Of a stretch of DNA of 64,000 bases, positions 1 to 10,865 are shown one piece after another. The notes below the pieces were generated by a model, which saw only the letters and a list, made by a program, of their open reading frames with translations, made no database searches and had not been told where the DNA came from. The stretch lies in contig NC_059564.1 in the NCBI RefSeq assembly GCF_905220415.1, forward strand, positions 2,182,501 through 2,246,500, read 5' to 3'. Position numbers and translations under genes: made by a program. The stretch comes from Colias croceus (taxonomy: Eukaryota > Arthropoda > Insecta > Lepidoptera > Pieridae). How positions within the stretch are numbered: position 1 is the stretch's first letter; each line of letters begins with the position of its first letter.

Positions 1-704
1 TTTATTATTACATACATAGATTCCTTACAGCTATTTGTATTACAATATTTATAATTAACTTTAACGAAGCAATACGCCAATAAAAAGGAATACCAATAAT
101 AAGACGAAATATTAATGTGACAGAGTAGTTTTACAGTATAACAACGATATAGGCAGATATTTCATTGTTTCCATTGTATTTTATATAAGGTTTTGCCTAT
201 TGCCTGGTATATCGCTACCTTTTGTTAATTTATCCCATTATTTTCTTTTTATATTCTTATCTTAGGCAATAAAAATTTGTAATTTCATTACATTTCCAGG
301 GGAGTAACATTATTTATTACCTATAGTCGAGAGTGTCAATACGCACTTACCTACTTACTTACTAATAAAACAAGAAAATTAATGCCAGAAATAAATTTTA
401 AAGAAATTCTTCGTAAAATTGATCAGTAGGTACCTACTAATATTTTTTTTTTCCATTTTTGTAACATTATTCATTGAAGCCATCTTCTATTTGTCGTAAC
501 GTGATGTTATTATTAGTCTCTAGTCTATATTTCTCGATGAAATGACTTCTCAAAAGATGAAAGTATTTTTTAAATTGAATCAGCGGTTCCTGAGATTAGT
601 GCGATCAAACACAACTCTTCAGCTCTACTGTATAACGATATCACCTTATGATCAATTGATCACCTACAATTCACGTCACTTTTCATTGTTGATTTTATTT
701 CTAA
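1..704. other. AT-rich non-coding stretch
   Basis: No coding signal is seen. The only recognisable part is about 563-640, which resembles the 5' half of a minus-oriented Lep1-like Helitron (cctgagattagtgcg followed by an aactcttcagct motif). The short open frame at 542-742 runs through this repeat and is not a gene. Confidence 0.6.
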
Positions 705-1230
705 CTAGCTGTACCCGCGACTTCGTCCGCGTGGAACAGTGACTGCGGGCAGCATATTTGAATTACAAACAGTTTGTGTAGCTGAAAATCTACTCTACAG
801 TAATGCTTCCCTATAAACGATGTTTGACGTATGGCCATCGGGGACGAAAGCATACAGGCTCCTAGGATTGCTAACGCGTGACAGAGCTACATATAACTGA
901 CCGTGCGAGAAACAGCTGATACTAAGATCTACACCAACAACTTTAAGCGTCTGACCTTGGGCTTTATTGATTGTCATCGCAAAACATAGGCTCACCGGAA
1001 ATTGCACTCGCTTAAAACTGAATGGAAAATTATTTGGTATGACGACTATAACTTTTTTATTTATGAACCGATTGACATGAAATAAAAACTAAATGTTAAG
1101 TGAAGCTTATCACAATATATTAGTAAAACCGCATCTAAATCGGATAAGCCGTTTCTGAGATTATCATGCATACACATACAGACAAACATACAAAAAAAAT
1201 AACTTCAGTTTTGGGTTCAGGAACGATTTA
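705..1230 (-). mobile_element. Helitron remnant with helicase tail
   Basis: On the minus strand this ends in the Helitron-style terminus: a GC hairpin (cccgcgacttcgtccgcg) followed by CTAG at 705-708. Upstream of that end lies a PIF1-like helicase fragment (795-1040). The far part, about 1030-1225, repeats at 1528-1772 and carries a motif (accgcatctaaatcggat) common in Lepidopteran Helitron-type repeats. This is a broken autonomous Helitron, since no Rep domain is visible. Confidence 0.75.
795..1040 (-). pseudogene. Helitron PIF1-like helicase, C-terminal fragment
   Basis: The last part of a superfamily 1 helicase of the RepHel protein of Helitrons. The minus frame reads through FAMTINKAQGQT (the conserved motif of PIF1-like helicases) and then LYVALSRV (motif VI), and stops near YREALL. 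The open frame extends upstream of the first possible start codon to about 1040 (IPNNFPFSFKRVQFP), so this is the tail of a larger protein and not a separate gene. The Rep endonuclease and the Walker motifs are missing. In an intact element the protein nicks and unwinds DNA for rolling-circle transposition. It is presumed non-functional here. Confidence 0.85.
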
Positions 1231-1527
1231 ATAATAACTCCTGGTATTTTTTTTACATATTTTCATTGTACAGATATCACTTTTCTACAATTTTATAATT
1301 TAAATATACTATAATGCAATTTGTGCAGGTTTTAGGCTGAGCAAAAATCTAAATAAAGGTCCTTTGAACTCCTCCCCCCCTACTGCATCCTCAGCTTACC
1401 CCCCCCCCCCTTGGGGACTTTCGATATGACAACCTGGACGTAATAAATTTATTTATGTGTTATTATTATCGTACATTATACAATGTATCAATAGAATGCC
1501 TTAGCAAATGTTCGCCGTGATTACTTA

Positions 1528-1775
1528 AATGGTCATAACTTTTTTATTTATTAACCGATTAACATGAAATAAACACTAAATGTTAAATGAAGCTTACCAC
1601 AATATATTAGTGAAAACCGCATTTAAATCGGATAAGCCGTTTCTGAGATTAGCGTGTTCAAACATACAGACAAACAGACAAACAGACAAACAGACAAACC
1701 GACAAACAGACAAACAGACAAAAAAATTTTTAACTACAGTTTTGGGTTTGGGATCGATTTAATAATAACACCTAC
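1528..1775. repeat. Second copy of the Helitron-associated repeat
   Basis: The sequence from cataacttttttatttatt to the (ACAGACAA)n run matches 1031-1225 closely and in the same direction. The tail is a microsatellite of about 45 bp (acagacaa repeated, about 1676-1720). C-homopolymer runs lie between the two copies (about 1371-1412). Confidence 0.7.
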
Positions 1776-1844
1776 TCATTTTTTTTTACATATTTTGATT
1801 GTACAGACACGACTTTTCTAGAATTTTATTATATGTATTGATGA

Positions 1845-2070
1845 CTAGCTTTCCACCCGCGGCATCGCCCGCGCAGTCAAAGAAAAACCCGCATAGTTCC
1901 CGTTCCCGTGGGATTTCCGCGATAAAACCTATCGTATCATCCTATGTCCTTTCTCGGGTATCAAAATATCTCTATACCAAATTTCATGCAAATTGGTTCA
2001 GTAGTTAAGGCGTGATTGAGTAACAGACAGACAGACAGAGTTACTTTCGCATTTATAATATTAGTATGGA
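1845..2070 (-). mobile_element. Lep1-type non-autonomous Helitron
   Basis: A minus-oriented short Helitron. It begins at the left with CTAG followed by the GC hairpin (cccgcggcatcgcccgcg), includes the family core (cccgcatagttcccgttc, gggatttccg), and ends at the right in ttataatattagtatgga, whose complement starts with TC. It has no coding capacity and depends on an autonomous Helitron. Confidence 0.85.
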
Positions 2071-2321
2071 TTTAGTGTATTAAAAATGTATTAAAAATGG
2101 GTTGACTGGGAAAATCCTGGACAGGATATTCTTTATTAATTAGATATTAAAAAATGTTTTATTTTCATTTTTTATTAATTGCAGTTTCGAGATAATAAAA
2201 CATGCTACAAGGGTAGGTCCTTCCAGATACAACAATAATAATGAAGGTATGTGTAGAAGTGCATTTCTTATAATTAAACGAATAAAATCAAAATTCAATA
2301 TTTATTTTAATAGGTACCCAC

Positions 2322-2676
2322 CTTGTGTATTATCATCTCCGCCATCACTTTCCTCACTGCCAACACTAACAGGACTGTCTCTCTTTTCATCTTCTTTATT
2401 TTCTCTCTCTATCTGCCCTCCAAACATTCGTAACCACGGCTCAGGATAACCAAGCAAAAACGGAAAATTTACAGCATTCTGTTGTAGCAATGGCCCGTTC
2501 AAATAATACCGCATCCGATTTAAATCAGTTCGTTCACTTTCATCATCCGAAGTTCTTGACACATCCGAAATATTGTTCTCTATGTCGATCTCTGGCGATT
2601 TTCTATCTGTGCCTATCAAAGATTCTATTGAAAACGGTTTTGGCGCTTTTCTTTTCGTCTGCGTATCCGAATCCAT
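2322..2676 (-). CDS. First coding exon of an eh1-motif (probable homeobox) transcription factor
   Basis: The exon encodes about 118 residues from ATG at 2676-2674. Near the N-terminus is KPFSIESLIG (about residues 12-21), an engrailed-homology-1 motif that in EMX, GBX, MSX and NOT-class homeodomain proteins recruits the Groucho co-repressor. The rest is acidic and serine-rich, with one conserved-looking hydrophobic patch, FPFLLGYPEPWLRMF. The exon ends in a good donor, CAAG|GTGGGT, at 2322/2321 (phase 1). A GTG codon three codons upstream is ignored in favour of the ATG. No homeobox is found in the remaining 2.3 kb, so the DNA-binding domain must lie beyond the left edge. The family is inferred from the motif; the exact paralogue is not determined. 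Its likely job is a nuclear repressor in development. Confidence 0.7.
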
Positions 2677-2860
2677 TGCACTCACTTTTTACTTTTTTTA
2701 TTAAATTGTCACTGGCACGCGCGCGTAAAAAAATAAAATTCGAACGAAAACGCGGGACGCGTGCGTTCACCGCGACATCGTAGTGATGTACTCAGCGCTC
2801 GCTGCTATCGATGTAGACACGCCCACATACGGGGTGTTGACTGTAGACGGATAATTTTAT
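2677..2860 (-). promoter_or_regulatory. Probable 5' UTR and promoter of the eh1-motif gene
   Basis: Just upstream of the start codon on the minus strand the sequence becomes CpG-rich (cacgcgcgcgt, aacgcgggacgcgtgcg, caccgcgacatcg), unlike the AT-rich surroundings. This fits a CpG-containing insect promoter and 5' UTR. No convincing TATA box was found, and the start site is not fixed. Confidence 0.4.
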
Positions 2861-5314
2861 TTTATTAATGCTCGAACGTTTGTCGGGCGAACATAAGCTT
2901 TATTACAATCGTCGTAGTATCGCTTTATTACAGCTACATTTTATTGTGTAAGATTCTAACTACGAAATCCGATGTGGAAAAGTAAACCTTATTTTCTTTC
3001 AGCCACGTCTATTTTCTAGTTGCGTGTCTTTGCTACGATTTGTGAAATAGCTGCATAGGAAACTGTGCTTTACTACATGTGAAAAAAGAACTATTTTCTG
3101 TACTTAGGTTTTCATTTTGGCCCTTCTAAAACTGAAGTAAGAATGATTAAGGTCCGTTTCAAGAACTGTGTGAATGAGATGGTATTAACTTTTATGCATA
3201 TGTTAGAGGGAGATAAGAAGTGAAATTTTGTGGAGTGTACACTGGTAATTGGTGGTGATCAGAATGTTTTGCCAGTGTCAGCACTTTGTACAAGTTTATC
3301 GTCTTGTGCTCCGTTTACTTGATACCTGACTAAAACAAAATCTACGGTTTATGGGAATTTATCTGATATTATTGTTTCCAATTTGCAATCGTTGTTTGAT
3401 TGACAAGTGGGATACCTATGGTTTTGCTACATGGGATGTTAAAATATATTGTACGAACTTAGTAGGTATAGGTAAAGCGACAATTTTAGTAAACTTTTTT
3501 TCTTAACTACACGTGAGACAAGAGAGACCTACACTCTAATATTACAAATCATACAATATAACTAGAGGTACCTAGTTCATGAATGTGGGTACCTATGGCG
3601 GATTTGTCGCCATGACACAGACCATGGCTATGATAATGATCTGTGAAAGCAAATCATAACTTATTGGAAATAATGAAGTTAGAAAATTAAACCCTCTGTA
3701 CGTTGTTTACTTGCCATATGGATAAATTAAACATACTTATAATATCTCAACAGATAAATTAAATAATTAAGAAACTTAATTCCTAGGTATGGTAGGTATA
3801 TATTATCTAGCTATTAATTTGAATATAGTCTCAAAGAATACTTAGGAAAATTTTGACGCTATTTGATATTTGTAGAACAGTAGGTACCTACTGAAAACTA
3901 TAACTTAATAGGTACTTCTCGACCGAGTTTATAATCTTCTTTTGCCAATAGATAGCTTCATCTTTTTTAACATGGAAAAAGGCAGAAGTCAAAGCAAAGA
4001 GCTAGAATAGCTAAAAAGAAAAGCTGTGTTATTAATGTTTATATTAAAACAACGTTTTTCTGATTACCTATGCGGAGCTGTGTGTAGGTAGGTACCTACT
4101 AGGTAGGTAGGTACCTATAAGTATTTGGATGTCAATGCGTAATTGGCAAATGTGCTGTAATTTTTATAAAAGTAAGAACTGTAAAACCACATGCAGTGCA
4201 AATAAATTTTATTTTATTTTATTCTTAACAAAATAAAAAGGAGTTAATAAGCCATTTGACTCGTACACACAAACGGTGTCCCCCGCCAAACCGCCATTAG
4301 CGAACAATTTGTCCCCGCGTCCCCTTCAAATTGATTGAGGCCATTTCTTTGACCAAATGAATTACCACAGTCATTATGACTCGATTTTATCAACAAAATT
4401 ATTGTAAAAATCGGATAGTCAGTGCGTTAGAGTTATGAATTTGTCATATTTGATAATGACCCTATTCTAATATAAGATGTGTTTGTACCTAATATTAATA
4501 GGTATGAAGAATATCTGATATTAGTTAGTACCTACATCCGCAGTTTGGCTTCTTATTTCGCCCTTAGATACCTACATGAAAAAATGTCGACTATCGTTGT
4601 CCTAAATTATACTATTCTACAAAATGATGTTTTATTTAAGTAAAATTTAAAAATCAGTATTACAAATAGGCGAATAATTTTAGGCAGATGAACTTATTAT
4701 TACTTTGAGATGCCTACGAGCATTCTCTTTCTCATATTTCATTATTATATTGTATGTAGCAATTAAATAATGACAGATGTTAAGTTCATTAAAATAATCT
4801 ACAATTACCTAGCACATGCTGTTGTTGTAAGCTGCTGGATTACATACATCTGCTATTGAAAGTGCACCTAGAAATTTAACAATTTATGCTTCGAACAACA
4901 ATTAAAGTGCATTGAGAAACTCTCTTTTCGAAATTGGCGAAAAGGATTATCATGATGTCTGCATTGTCATATTTTTTACATACATACCTACCTACCTATA
5001 TTAAAATATTTTGAATGCCTTCTGTATAGTAGGCAAGTTAAGGGAAGAAAATACTATACCCATTATTGTGAATGTGACAATATTTTAGACGAATAAGACT
5101 TCTTCTCTCTCTCTTAATTAATTGTTTCTAATAACCGTTAAAAAGTTCTTAATTCTAATAACCTTTTCACAGCTGACGTTTCCAAAACGAAGGATGTTGA
5201 ATTCAGCTGTTTTTTTTTTACTCATTAACTCCGTGATTGACGTGGATTGAGACACCTCTAACATAATAAAATAAAAATACAGACACATTCAAATTCATGA
5301 AAATAGAAAAAACA
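2861..5314. other. Upstream non-coding region of the eh1-motif gene, part 1
   Basis: No open frames of note. A palindromic 10-mer TAGGTACCTA and variants recur (about 3885, 4088, 4110). A TTTTA-rich tail at about 4200-4225 may be an old retroposon end. Otherwise few repeats are recognised, so regulatory sequence may survive here. Confidence 0.5.
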
Positions 5315-5452
5315 GCATGTGTGCAGAGCACACGTGTCAGAAATGAAACTCCTTTGTCAAGATTCAAAAATGCCAAAATCGTCGTTTTGTTATGACGCGA
5401 CTTTGAGATTTTAAACCAAGTGCATAAAGAAGTTTCACTTCAACAACACTCC
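5315..5452. repeat. MITE-like repeat, GAAGTGAAACTTC family
   Basis: Starts with a GTGTGC..GAGCACACGTGTCAG hairpin, has gaaactcctttgtcaagatt, and ends with aaagaagtttcacttcaa. Further copies lie at 5793-5888, 9366-9478, 10866-10950, 11558-11712 and 23398-23632. The inner ends are inverted (gaaact..agtttc), which suggests a small DNA transposon derivative. Confidence 0.65.
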
Positions 5453-5792
5453 GATAAATTCGCCACTAGACAGGTGACAGTGACGTATGACGTAGGATTC
5501 TAGTCTCGTGCTAGGTTCACATGAAGGCTAGGCATTAGCCTCCCAAATGACATCGCGGCTTGCATTATTATTTGATAGCCATAAAATGAGAACAATGGAT
5601 CATTATTGGCATTACCGCGTTGATGAATGAATTATTCGCATCGAATTATAGTTCTCTTTGAGCTGTGTGATAATTGTTTTTGTATTGTGAATACGTAATG
5701 TTGTGGAATATTTTTATGTTTCCGTGAAGAATATGAGGAAATAATTTCAAAAAATGATTTCTTATGAATAATACCTACTAAACTTAAAAAAA
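5453..5792. other. Non-coding spacer with possible regulatory sequence
   Basis: A complex-looking, repeat-free stretch 2.8-3.1 kb upstream of the eh1-motif gene. It contains a Sox-like site (gaacaatgg), CATTA-type homeodomain sites and a caudal-like ccataaaa. This is motif reading only; no function is shown. Confidence 0.3.
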
Positions 5793-5888
5793 TGCGTGTG
5801 TGCCGAGCACACGTGTCAGAAGTGAAACTTTGGCAAGATTCAAACATTCCATGACTAAACGCGCCTAAAGAAGTTTCACTTCAAAAAA
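5793..5888. repeat. MITE-like repeat, GAAGTGAAACTTC family (short copy)
   Basis: A shorter relative of 5315-5452 that shares gagcacacgtgtcagaagtg at the start and aaagaagtttcacttcaaaa at the end. The middle is reduced to about 50 bp. Confidence 0.65.
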
Positions 5889-7630
5889 ATTTTGTGTAAA
5901 TAATTTTATTTCCGTCATGGTTTATTCAATGTTAACTTGACGATTTTCGCACCGTAATGATAACAAAAAACAAAATAAATTAACTATAAACTCATTAAAG
6001 CAACGAATCATCAAAATGGAGCGAACAATTTACTTAACAAATCGGATTTCCAGCCATTAATCTCGGAATCGCATCGCACCATTACCGCACCCCCTCATAA
6101 ATCCACCATAATAGAATATTATTCATAACAATGTTAATATGACCGTAAAATTAAATAAACACACTGTATATCGTACGAAATTTAATCGAATTATCTCATC
6201 CCGCTCTCGTTCAGAACTCGTGCAATACGAGAGAACGGGATGAATATAGTTTGTTTATGCGTTTCGAATTCACTCCAGTGAGTAATGTTTGTCGACACGC
6301 CCCGCAATCAAGACTCTCTACTCTGATTGGTGGACGTTAATAGGGCGCGAAGTTGTCAAAGTTTTTTTTTAATTTTCTTTCATTAGCGTCGAACATTCTG
6401 TATTCAGCCGAATGTCATTCCCGAAACGCTTATGATTCCCCAGCGAGCGACGCTAGAAATAATCTAGTTGTATTTGACACTCAACGTTCCCTTGTTTATC
6501 ATCATCATATTTTATTCATGAACTAAATTGACCTCTAATGAAATTTTAGAACGCAATTTTATTTTATCTATGATATCTAAATTTGAAGATTTTATTTTTG
6601 TTTAAATGTTGTTTTTAGTTTAAACCTAGTGGATGTTATGTAAACTTCAAATTAATCATTTAGAATATTAAAATTTACACTGTAAGTGTAGTTACCATCT
6701 ATTAAAATAATAAGAAAGCCTTTTTCATTAAATAGGTTCTGTAATCTTTTCAATGAATGTGTGATCTAACACACATTCCTTACTGATATTTAGGTATTAC
6801 TAGCCTGGAATCTAGATAATTACCAATAGTTAGGTAATTAGTGTAGGTACATAATGTTACTATGTAAAAGCACATAATTTCTTATGAAAGGTAAAATACT
6901 TAGTACCTACCTATCTAACTAAGTAAATTATTATACGTTGTACCTACTTTGTAGTTGCCACACTTAGGTACGTGCTAACACGGACGGACGGTCAAAATTA
7001 CATTTATTTTATGGTTGGTAATAATTCATATTATTTTTTATAAAACGTAAATTAATTCAAAGTAAGTATTCATAAACAATTGTATTACAAAACACAAATT
7101 CCCCACCCCCGTTTCAAAAGCACAAAGATCCATTATAAATTAGCATACAAAACATCAAAATCGCATCACTACATTATAACGAATGCTTCCGAATCAAAAT
7201 TCACCCTCAAATCTCAACGTATCGAATTTAGCTGTCCAACACTACGCGAATGCGTCACTAATATCCGAACAAATTAAAAAGAAACCAATATTCTATTAAC
7301 ATAACACGTATTGCATTGAAACAAGGTTCAATTTCGCTTAACATAAATACTGTAGATGTAAACGTTAAATTTGTTGACGTGTAACAACAATTTATTTATA
7401 ATAGTCGTTAATCTAAATTTGTCTTTATCATAACGGGATAAAGGTTAATTCAGCTAATAGTTATTGAAGTAGTAATTTAGATACGCTTGTCATAATCGCG
7501 CGCCACATTTTGAAAATGGAAGTAATTTGACGTTTTTGACAGTTCAGAAGAAGGGCGTGAAAATAAAACGGTAGATATTGTAGGACAAAAAAAGCAAACA
7601 GTTACTTTATACTACTTAAATCGGCTGATG
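5889..7630. other. Upstream non-coding region of the eh1-motif gene, part 2
   Basis: No coding frame and few recognised repeats. Notable parts are an imperfect inverted repeat at about 6198-6245 and a GC-richer patch at about 6190-6440. The frame at 7080-7277 lacks any domain and looks like chance. This and 2861-5314 are the least transposon-invaded parts of the left half. Confidence 0.5.
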
Positions 7631-7901
7631 TTTTTAACCGACTTCAAAAAAAGGAGGAGGTTATCAATTCGGCCGGTATATTTTTTTTTTTATGTATGTA
7701 CACCGATTACTCCGAGGTTTCTGAACCGATTTACGTGATTCTTTTTTTGTTCGATGCGGGATGGTGTCGAATTGGTCCCATAAAAATTTCATTTGGATAG
7801 GCCCAGTAGTTTTTAATTTTTATTTTATGAGCATTTTGTCTGTAGGTATTTGTAAATTTTGCAAGTGCAAGTTTGAAGTCGGTTGTTTTTAACGCAGTTA
7901 T
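7631..7901. mobile_element. MITE, AACCGACTTC family
   Basis: Left end ttaaccgacttcaaaaaaag and right end tgaagtcggttgtttttaac are inverted, giving terminal repeats of about 18 bp with an outer ttttaa. The inside has the family core (ggaggaggttatcaattcgg, tactccgaggtttctgaacc). Other copies: 11711-11935 and 43661-43919, with a fragment at about 14660-14696. Confidence 0.8.
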
Positions 7902-7927
7902 CACTTGTAAAATACTTAGGTGATAGG

Positions 7928-8220
7928 TCATCTTGACTGACCGGTTGGCTTGGTACTTGGTAGTCATGGCCCTACCTTCCAAGCCAGAGGTCGAGGGTTT
8001 GATTCCCACCCAGAATAATTAATATTTCTGTGATGAATATAGATGTTTGGTCTGTGTCTAGGTGTTATTTATCTATATAAGTATTTATTTAAAATTATAT
8101 ATTAGGTATGTATGTTTATCAGCCATCTGGTTTCCATAACACAAGCTACCTAAAGCTTCGTATGGAATTAGATCGTGCAGTGTATGCAATATATCCTGAA
8201 ATATTTATCTATTTATCTGA
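7928..8220 (+). mobile_element. tRNA-derived SINE
   Basis: A Pol III B-box-like sequence, gggtttgattccc, lies at about 7994-8006 after a weak A box (tggcttggtacttgg). It is followed by the tail (agatgtttggtctgtgtcta) typical of Lepidopteran SINEs. It is not a working tRNA, because the cloverleaf does not close. Confidence 0.7.
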
Positions 8221-8361
8221 TGTTAGGTAAGTAAACATCTAGCCTCTAGGTACTTAAATGCGCTCGTCAGGGCGCTTACGAGTTTGATGAAATTGTACTA
8301 CCTACTACCTAGATACCTACGCGTTAATACTTATATGACAATATGTTTACTCATGTGATTT

Positions 8362-8398
8362 TGAATGAATGAATGAATGAATGAATGAATGAATGAAA
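8362..8398. repeat. (AATG)n microsatellite
   Basis: About nine tandem copies of a tetranucleotide read as GAAT. Such runs commonly form the 3' tail of CR1-like LINEs; here it would be the tail of an element lying to the right on the minus strand. Confidence 0.9.
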
Positions 8399-8656
8399 CA
8401 TTAATTGACAACAAAGTATACAAGCCGCACAGAAACAGAAAAAAAGTAAGAACAAAAACATGGTGAAAAAAAAAACAAACTTAAAAACTAAAACAATATA
8501 CCTATTACACAATCAAAAACTTACAACCTAAAAATTAGATAAGTACTGTGCGGCAACGTCTGTTGTCAAAAGGGGCTTCTCAGTATACAGCTGCAGTGAC
8601 TTTTGAGTCAACTAGCAACACTGATTTTCAGAAACCCCTATTGACAGTCGGAGTTA
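8399..8656. other. Possible 3' end of a minus-oriented LINE
   Basis: A-rich, low complexity, then a GC-richer patch with paired cagtgacttttgagtca. It lies directly behind the (GAAT)n run, which suggests an old LINE 3' end. No reverse transcriptase sequence is readable. Confidence 0.35.
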
Positions 8657-8760
8657 CAGCCTGTGTGATGTGTGTGCGTGAGTGAGTGAATGTGTGAGTG
8701 TGTATGTGTGTGTGTGTGAGTGTGAGTGTGTGTATGAGTGGGTGTGTGTGGGTGGGACGG
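8657..8760. repeat. GT-rich low-complexity tract
   Basis: About 100 bp of tgtg/gagtg repeats. Two overlapping minus-strand open frames here translate as HTHT and THSH runs and are artefacts. Confidence 0.9.
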
Positions 8761-9135
8761 TGCGTAGGTATATAAGAAAATAAAAATAAAAATAAACGTA
8801 AACATATAAATAAGTGAGAACTATATAGCATTCAATAGGACAGGAAATTAAAAATACAAATAAATACATATTAACTATAAATACTTAGGTACTATACTTA
8901 CAATATTATCAGAAATATGGTGACAGACACTACAACGCGGGTACTAAGGCTGATTCGTAGAACTTAGAAGGTAGTTTCGATACTTAAAACGAAAACTACT
9001 TATATTAAAAAACTACGTATATTTTAATACCTACTTATATTAAAAAGTAAATAGTATAGACATAAACAACCGATACAATACCGATAGGTAGTAAATATGT
9101 AGTACAGACCAAAATGACCCTGAAATATTTATTTA
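8761..9135. other. Non-coding spacer
   Basis: AT-rich, with short internal repetition of cttatattaaaaa at about 8999 and 9031. Nothing else is recognised. Confidence 0.5.
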
Positions 9136-9350
9136 CTAGCTGCGCTCCGCGGTTTTACCCGCAGTGCTGTTGGTCTTAGCGAGCATCGAGATTATATACC
9201 TACTATAATTATAGCCTATAGCACATAATATAATCTCGCTAAGACCAACAGGACCCACACTGAAAGAATTTTTCAAATCAGACCAGAGTAGTTCGTGAGG
9301 TTAGCGCGTTCAAACAAACTCTTCAACTTTATAATATTAGTACTTACAGA
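9136..9350 (-). mobile_element. Helitron (ctcttcagctttataatatt family) with internal palindrome
   Basis: Minus-oriented: CTAG at 9136-9139, then the hairpin gctccgcggttttacccg, ending in ctttataatattag. Inside it, ttggtcttagcgag (about 9169) returns as ctcgctaagaccaa (about 9234), an extra inverted duplication not present in the sister copies at 37369, 40938 and 41962. Confidence 0.8.
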
Positions 9351-9365
9351 TTAAAGCCTCTTAAG

Positions 9366-9478
9366 AACTTGGTCGAGGTCGTGTCATGGCAATACCGTCA
9401 CATAATGGAGTAAAGCAACGATTTTGGTATCTTTGAATCTTGCCAAAAAGTTTCACTTCTGAAACTTTTTATTCACTT
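9366..9478. repeat. MITE-like repeat, GAAGTGAAACTTC family (inverse copy)
   Basis: Contains gattttggtatctttgaatc and aaaaagtttcacttctgaaa, the reverse of the 11558-11712 copy. Confidence 0.6.
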
Positions 9479-10287
9479 GTTGAAATTCAAAATCGACTCC
9501 CTATAAAAAAATTAATTGTGACAAGATTTTTGCGCGCTGTCACATTTAAGAGGAAGGGGCGTGGCTTCCGGCCGCGTTCCGTTCCACGCAAATTGACGAG
9601 ATCCATTAACTTACACTGTTATATTAAGTCTCCGTACAACGAAAATAAGTTAACAATTTGTGATGTGGTTGTAGCAACAATGCAAATATTTCGAATTTTA
9701 TAATAGGGTTGTTTTAACATATTCATTTTATAAGCCTTTTGTAAACGGTAAAGTTTCAAAATCAACATACCATATTTTTACAAACCTATAAACGTGGATA
9801 TATTTGGCGAGTTACATTAGTTTATCTGTGAATATTGAGAAGTTCTTTTAATATTATATTTGTATTATACATGATATACTTATTTTTTTCCAAGTCCATC
9901 AACAAAAATATACTAGAATTTCAATCCTGACAAAACTTACCTACATTATAAAAACTAACAGTTTTCCAAATAAAATCGATGAAAACTAACAATAGATAGA
10001 GGGGTTGCGACCCCTTATTCGATGCCCAAGTAACGTAACCACGAATTATCGAATTATATGTTTGTTACCATAGAGTTAGTTAAATATAGACAATCAAGTT
10101 ATTTATAAATTTAAGCTTAGGATATTAAATTATTTTTTTTGAGCTATACAGTATACTCGATAATAATTATCGAGTATAGCTCAAATGAAATGAATATGAA
10201 TTAAAATGAATATGAAATATGAATTATTCATACAATTTGTTAACGCAAATATAGGCATGACATAAAGCTTTATTATTTCTTTACTAG
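9479..10287. other. Non-coding spacer
   Basis: The 87-residue frame at 9440-9703 starts in the MITE and shows no domain. At 10147-10186 a short perfect-looking palindrome occurs (gagctatacagtatactcga and its near reverse). Nothing else is identified. Confidence 0.45.
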
Positions 10288-10838
10288 CCCTACAGTCTGT
10301 AGTCGCGTGGTCTACACTTGTAATCCAGTGATACAAAATTTCAAATTTGTAAAAATATAATAGCTCAAATTATATCATCCCTCGTGTACTCTAAGTTGAA
10401 TAATTGCCGCATGCACTCAGTGCAGCGTGGATAGTCGGGTGCGCGTGGTTGTGCAACTGGAGCTCCGTAAAATTCGCGGTCTACGTACGTGTACCATGCA
10501 AAAGCCATGCAAACGCCATGCAAATACCATGCAAAAGCCATGCAAATGCCATGCAAAAGCCATGCAAATGACATGCAAAAGCCATGCAAATGACACGCAA
10601 ATGCCATGCAATCGCCATCCAAACGCCATGCACGCATGCATGTTGTAGTTGTTTTTTCTAATCATAAAAGATATGGTTGCATGTTGTGTTGATTATTTTA
10701 AATAGAAAATATATAGTAATGAGATTTTATAAATAAACTTTTTATTTTATTTGTGTACTTTTCTTGTTTTAAAAATGGTATACCCTTGTAGACCACGCGA
10801 CCTAACACGTCACTTTTAGATACGTGACTACTGTAGGG
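10288..10838. mobile_element. Possible piggyBac-like MITE carrying the minisatellite
   Basis: The left end CCCTACAG..gtcgcgtggtctaca (10288-10316) is repeated inverted at the right (tgtagaccacgcgac at about 10788, ctgtaggg at 10831-10838). The right flank is TTAA (10839-10842), the piggyBac target. The left flank reads CTAG and may be a mutated TTAA. There is no transposase. Assignment to piggyBac is inference. Confidence 0.5.
10495..10632. repeat. 11-bp minisatellite of ATGCAAAT-type octamers
   Basis: About twelve tandem copies of an 11-bp unit (ccatgcaaaag, ccatgcaaatg and variants). Several units contain ATGCAAAT, the POU/Oct octamer. Open frames through it on both strands (repeated HGxCM and CKxHA) are artefacts of the repeat. 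Confidence 0.9.
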
Positions 10839-10865
10839 TTAAATGTTTTTTCTATGCCATTCAGT

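Noticed and set aside
1..2300. Homeobox exon of the eh1-motif gene
   Set aside because: Searched by eye on the minus strand for a homeodomain helix III (WFQNRR-type) and found none. The region is filled by Helitron remnants.
7080..7277. 65-residue frame upstream of the eh1-motif gene
   Set aside because: No domain, AT-rich composition, no splice or start support.
8628..8869. Minus-strand frames rich in His-Thr
   Set aside because: Translation of a GT-rich microsatellite.
10495..10632. CRISPR-like appearance of short regular repeats
   Set aside because: The repeats are contiguous with no spacers, in a eukaryotic genome.
10365..10665. Three overlapping frames with repeated HGxCM or CKxHA
   Set aside because: Translation of the 11-bp minisatellite.
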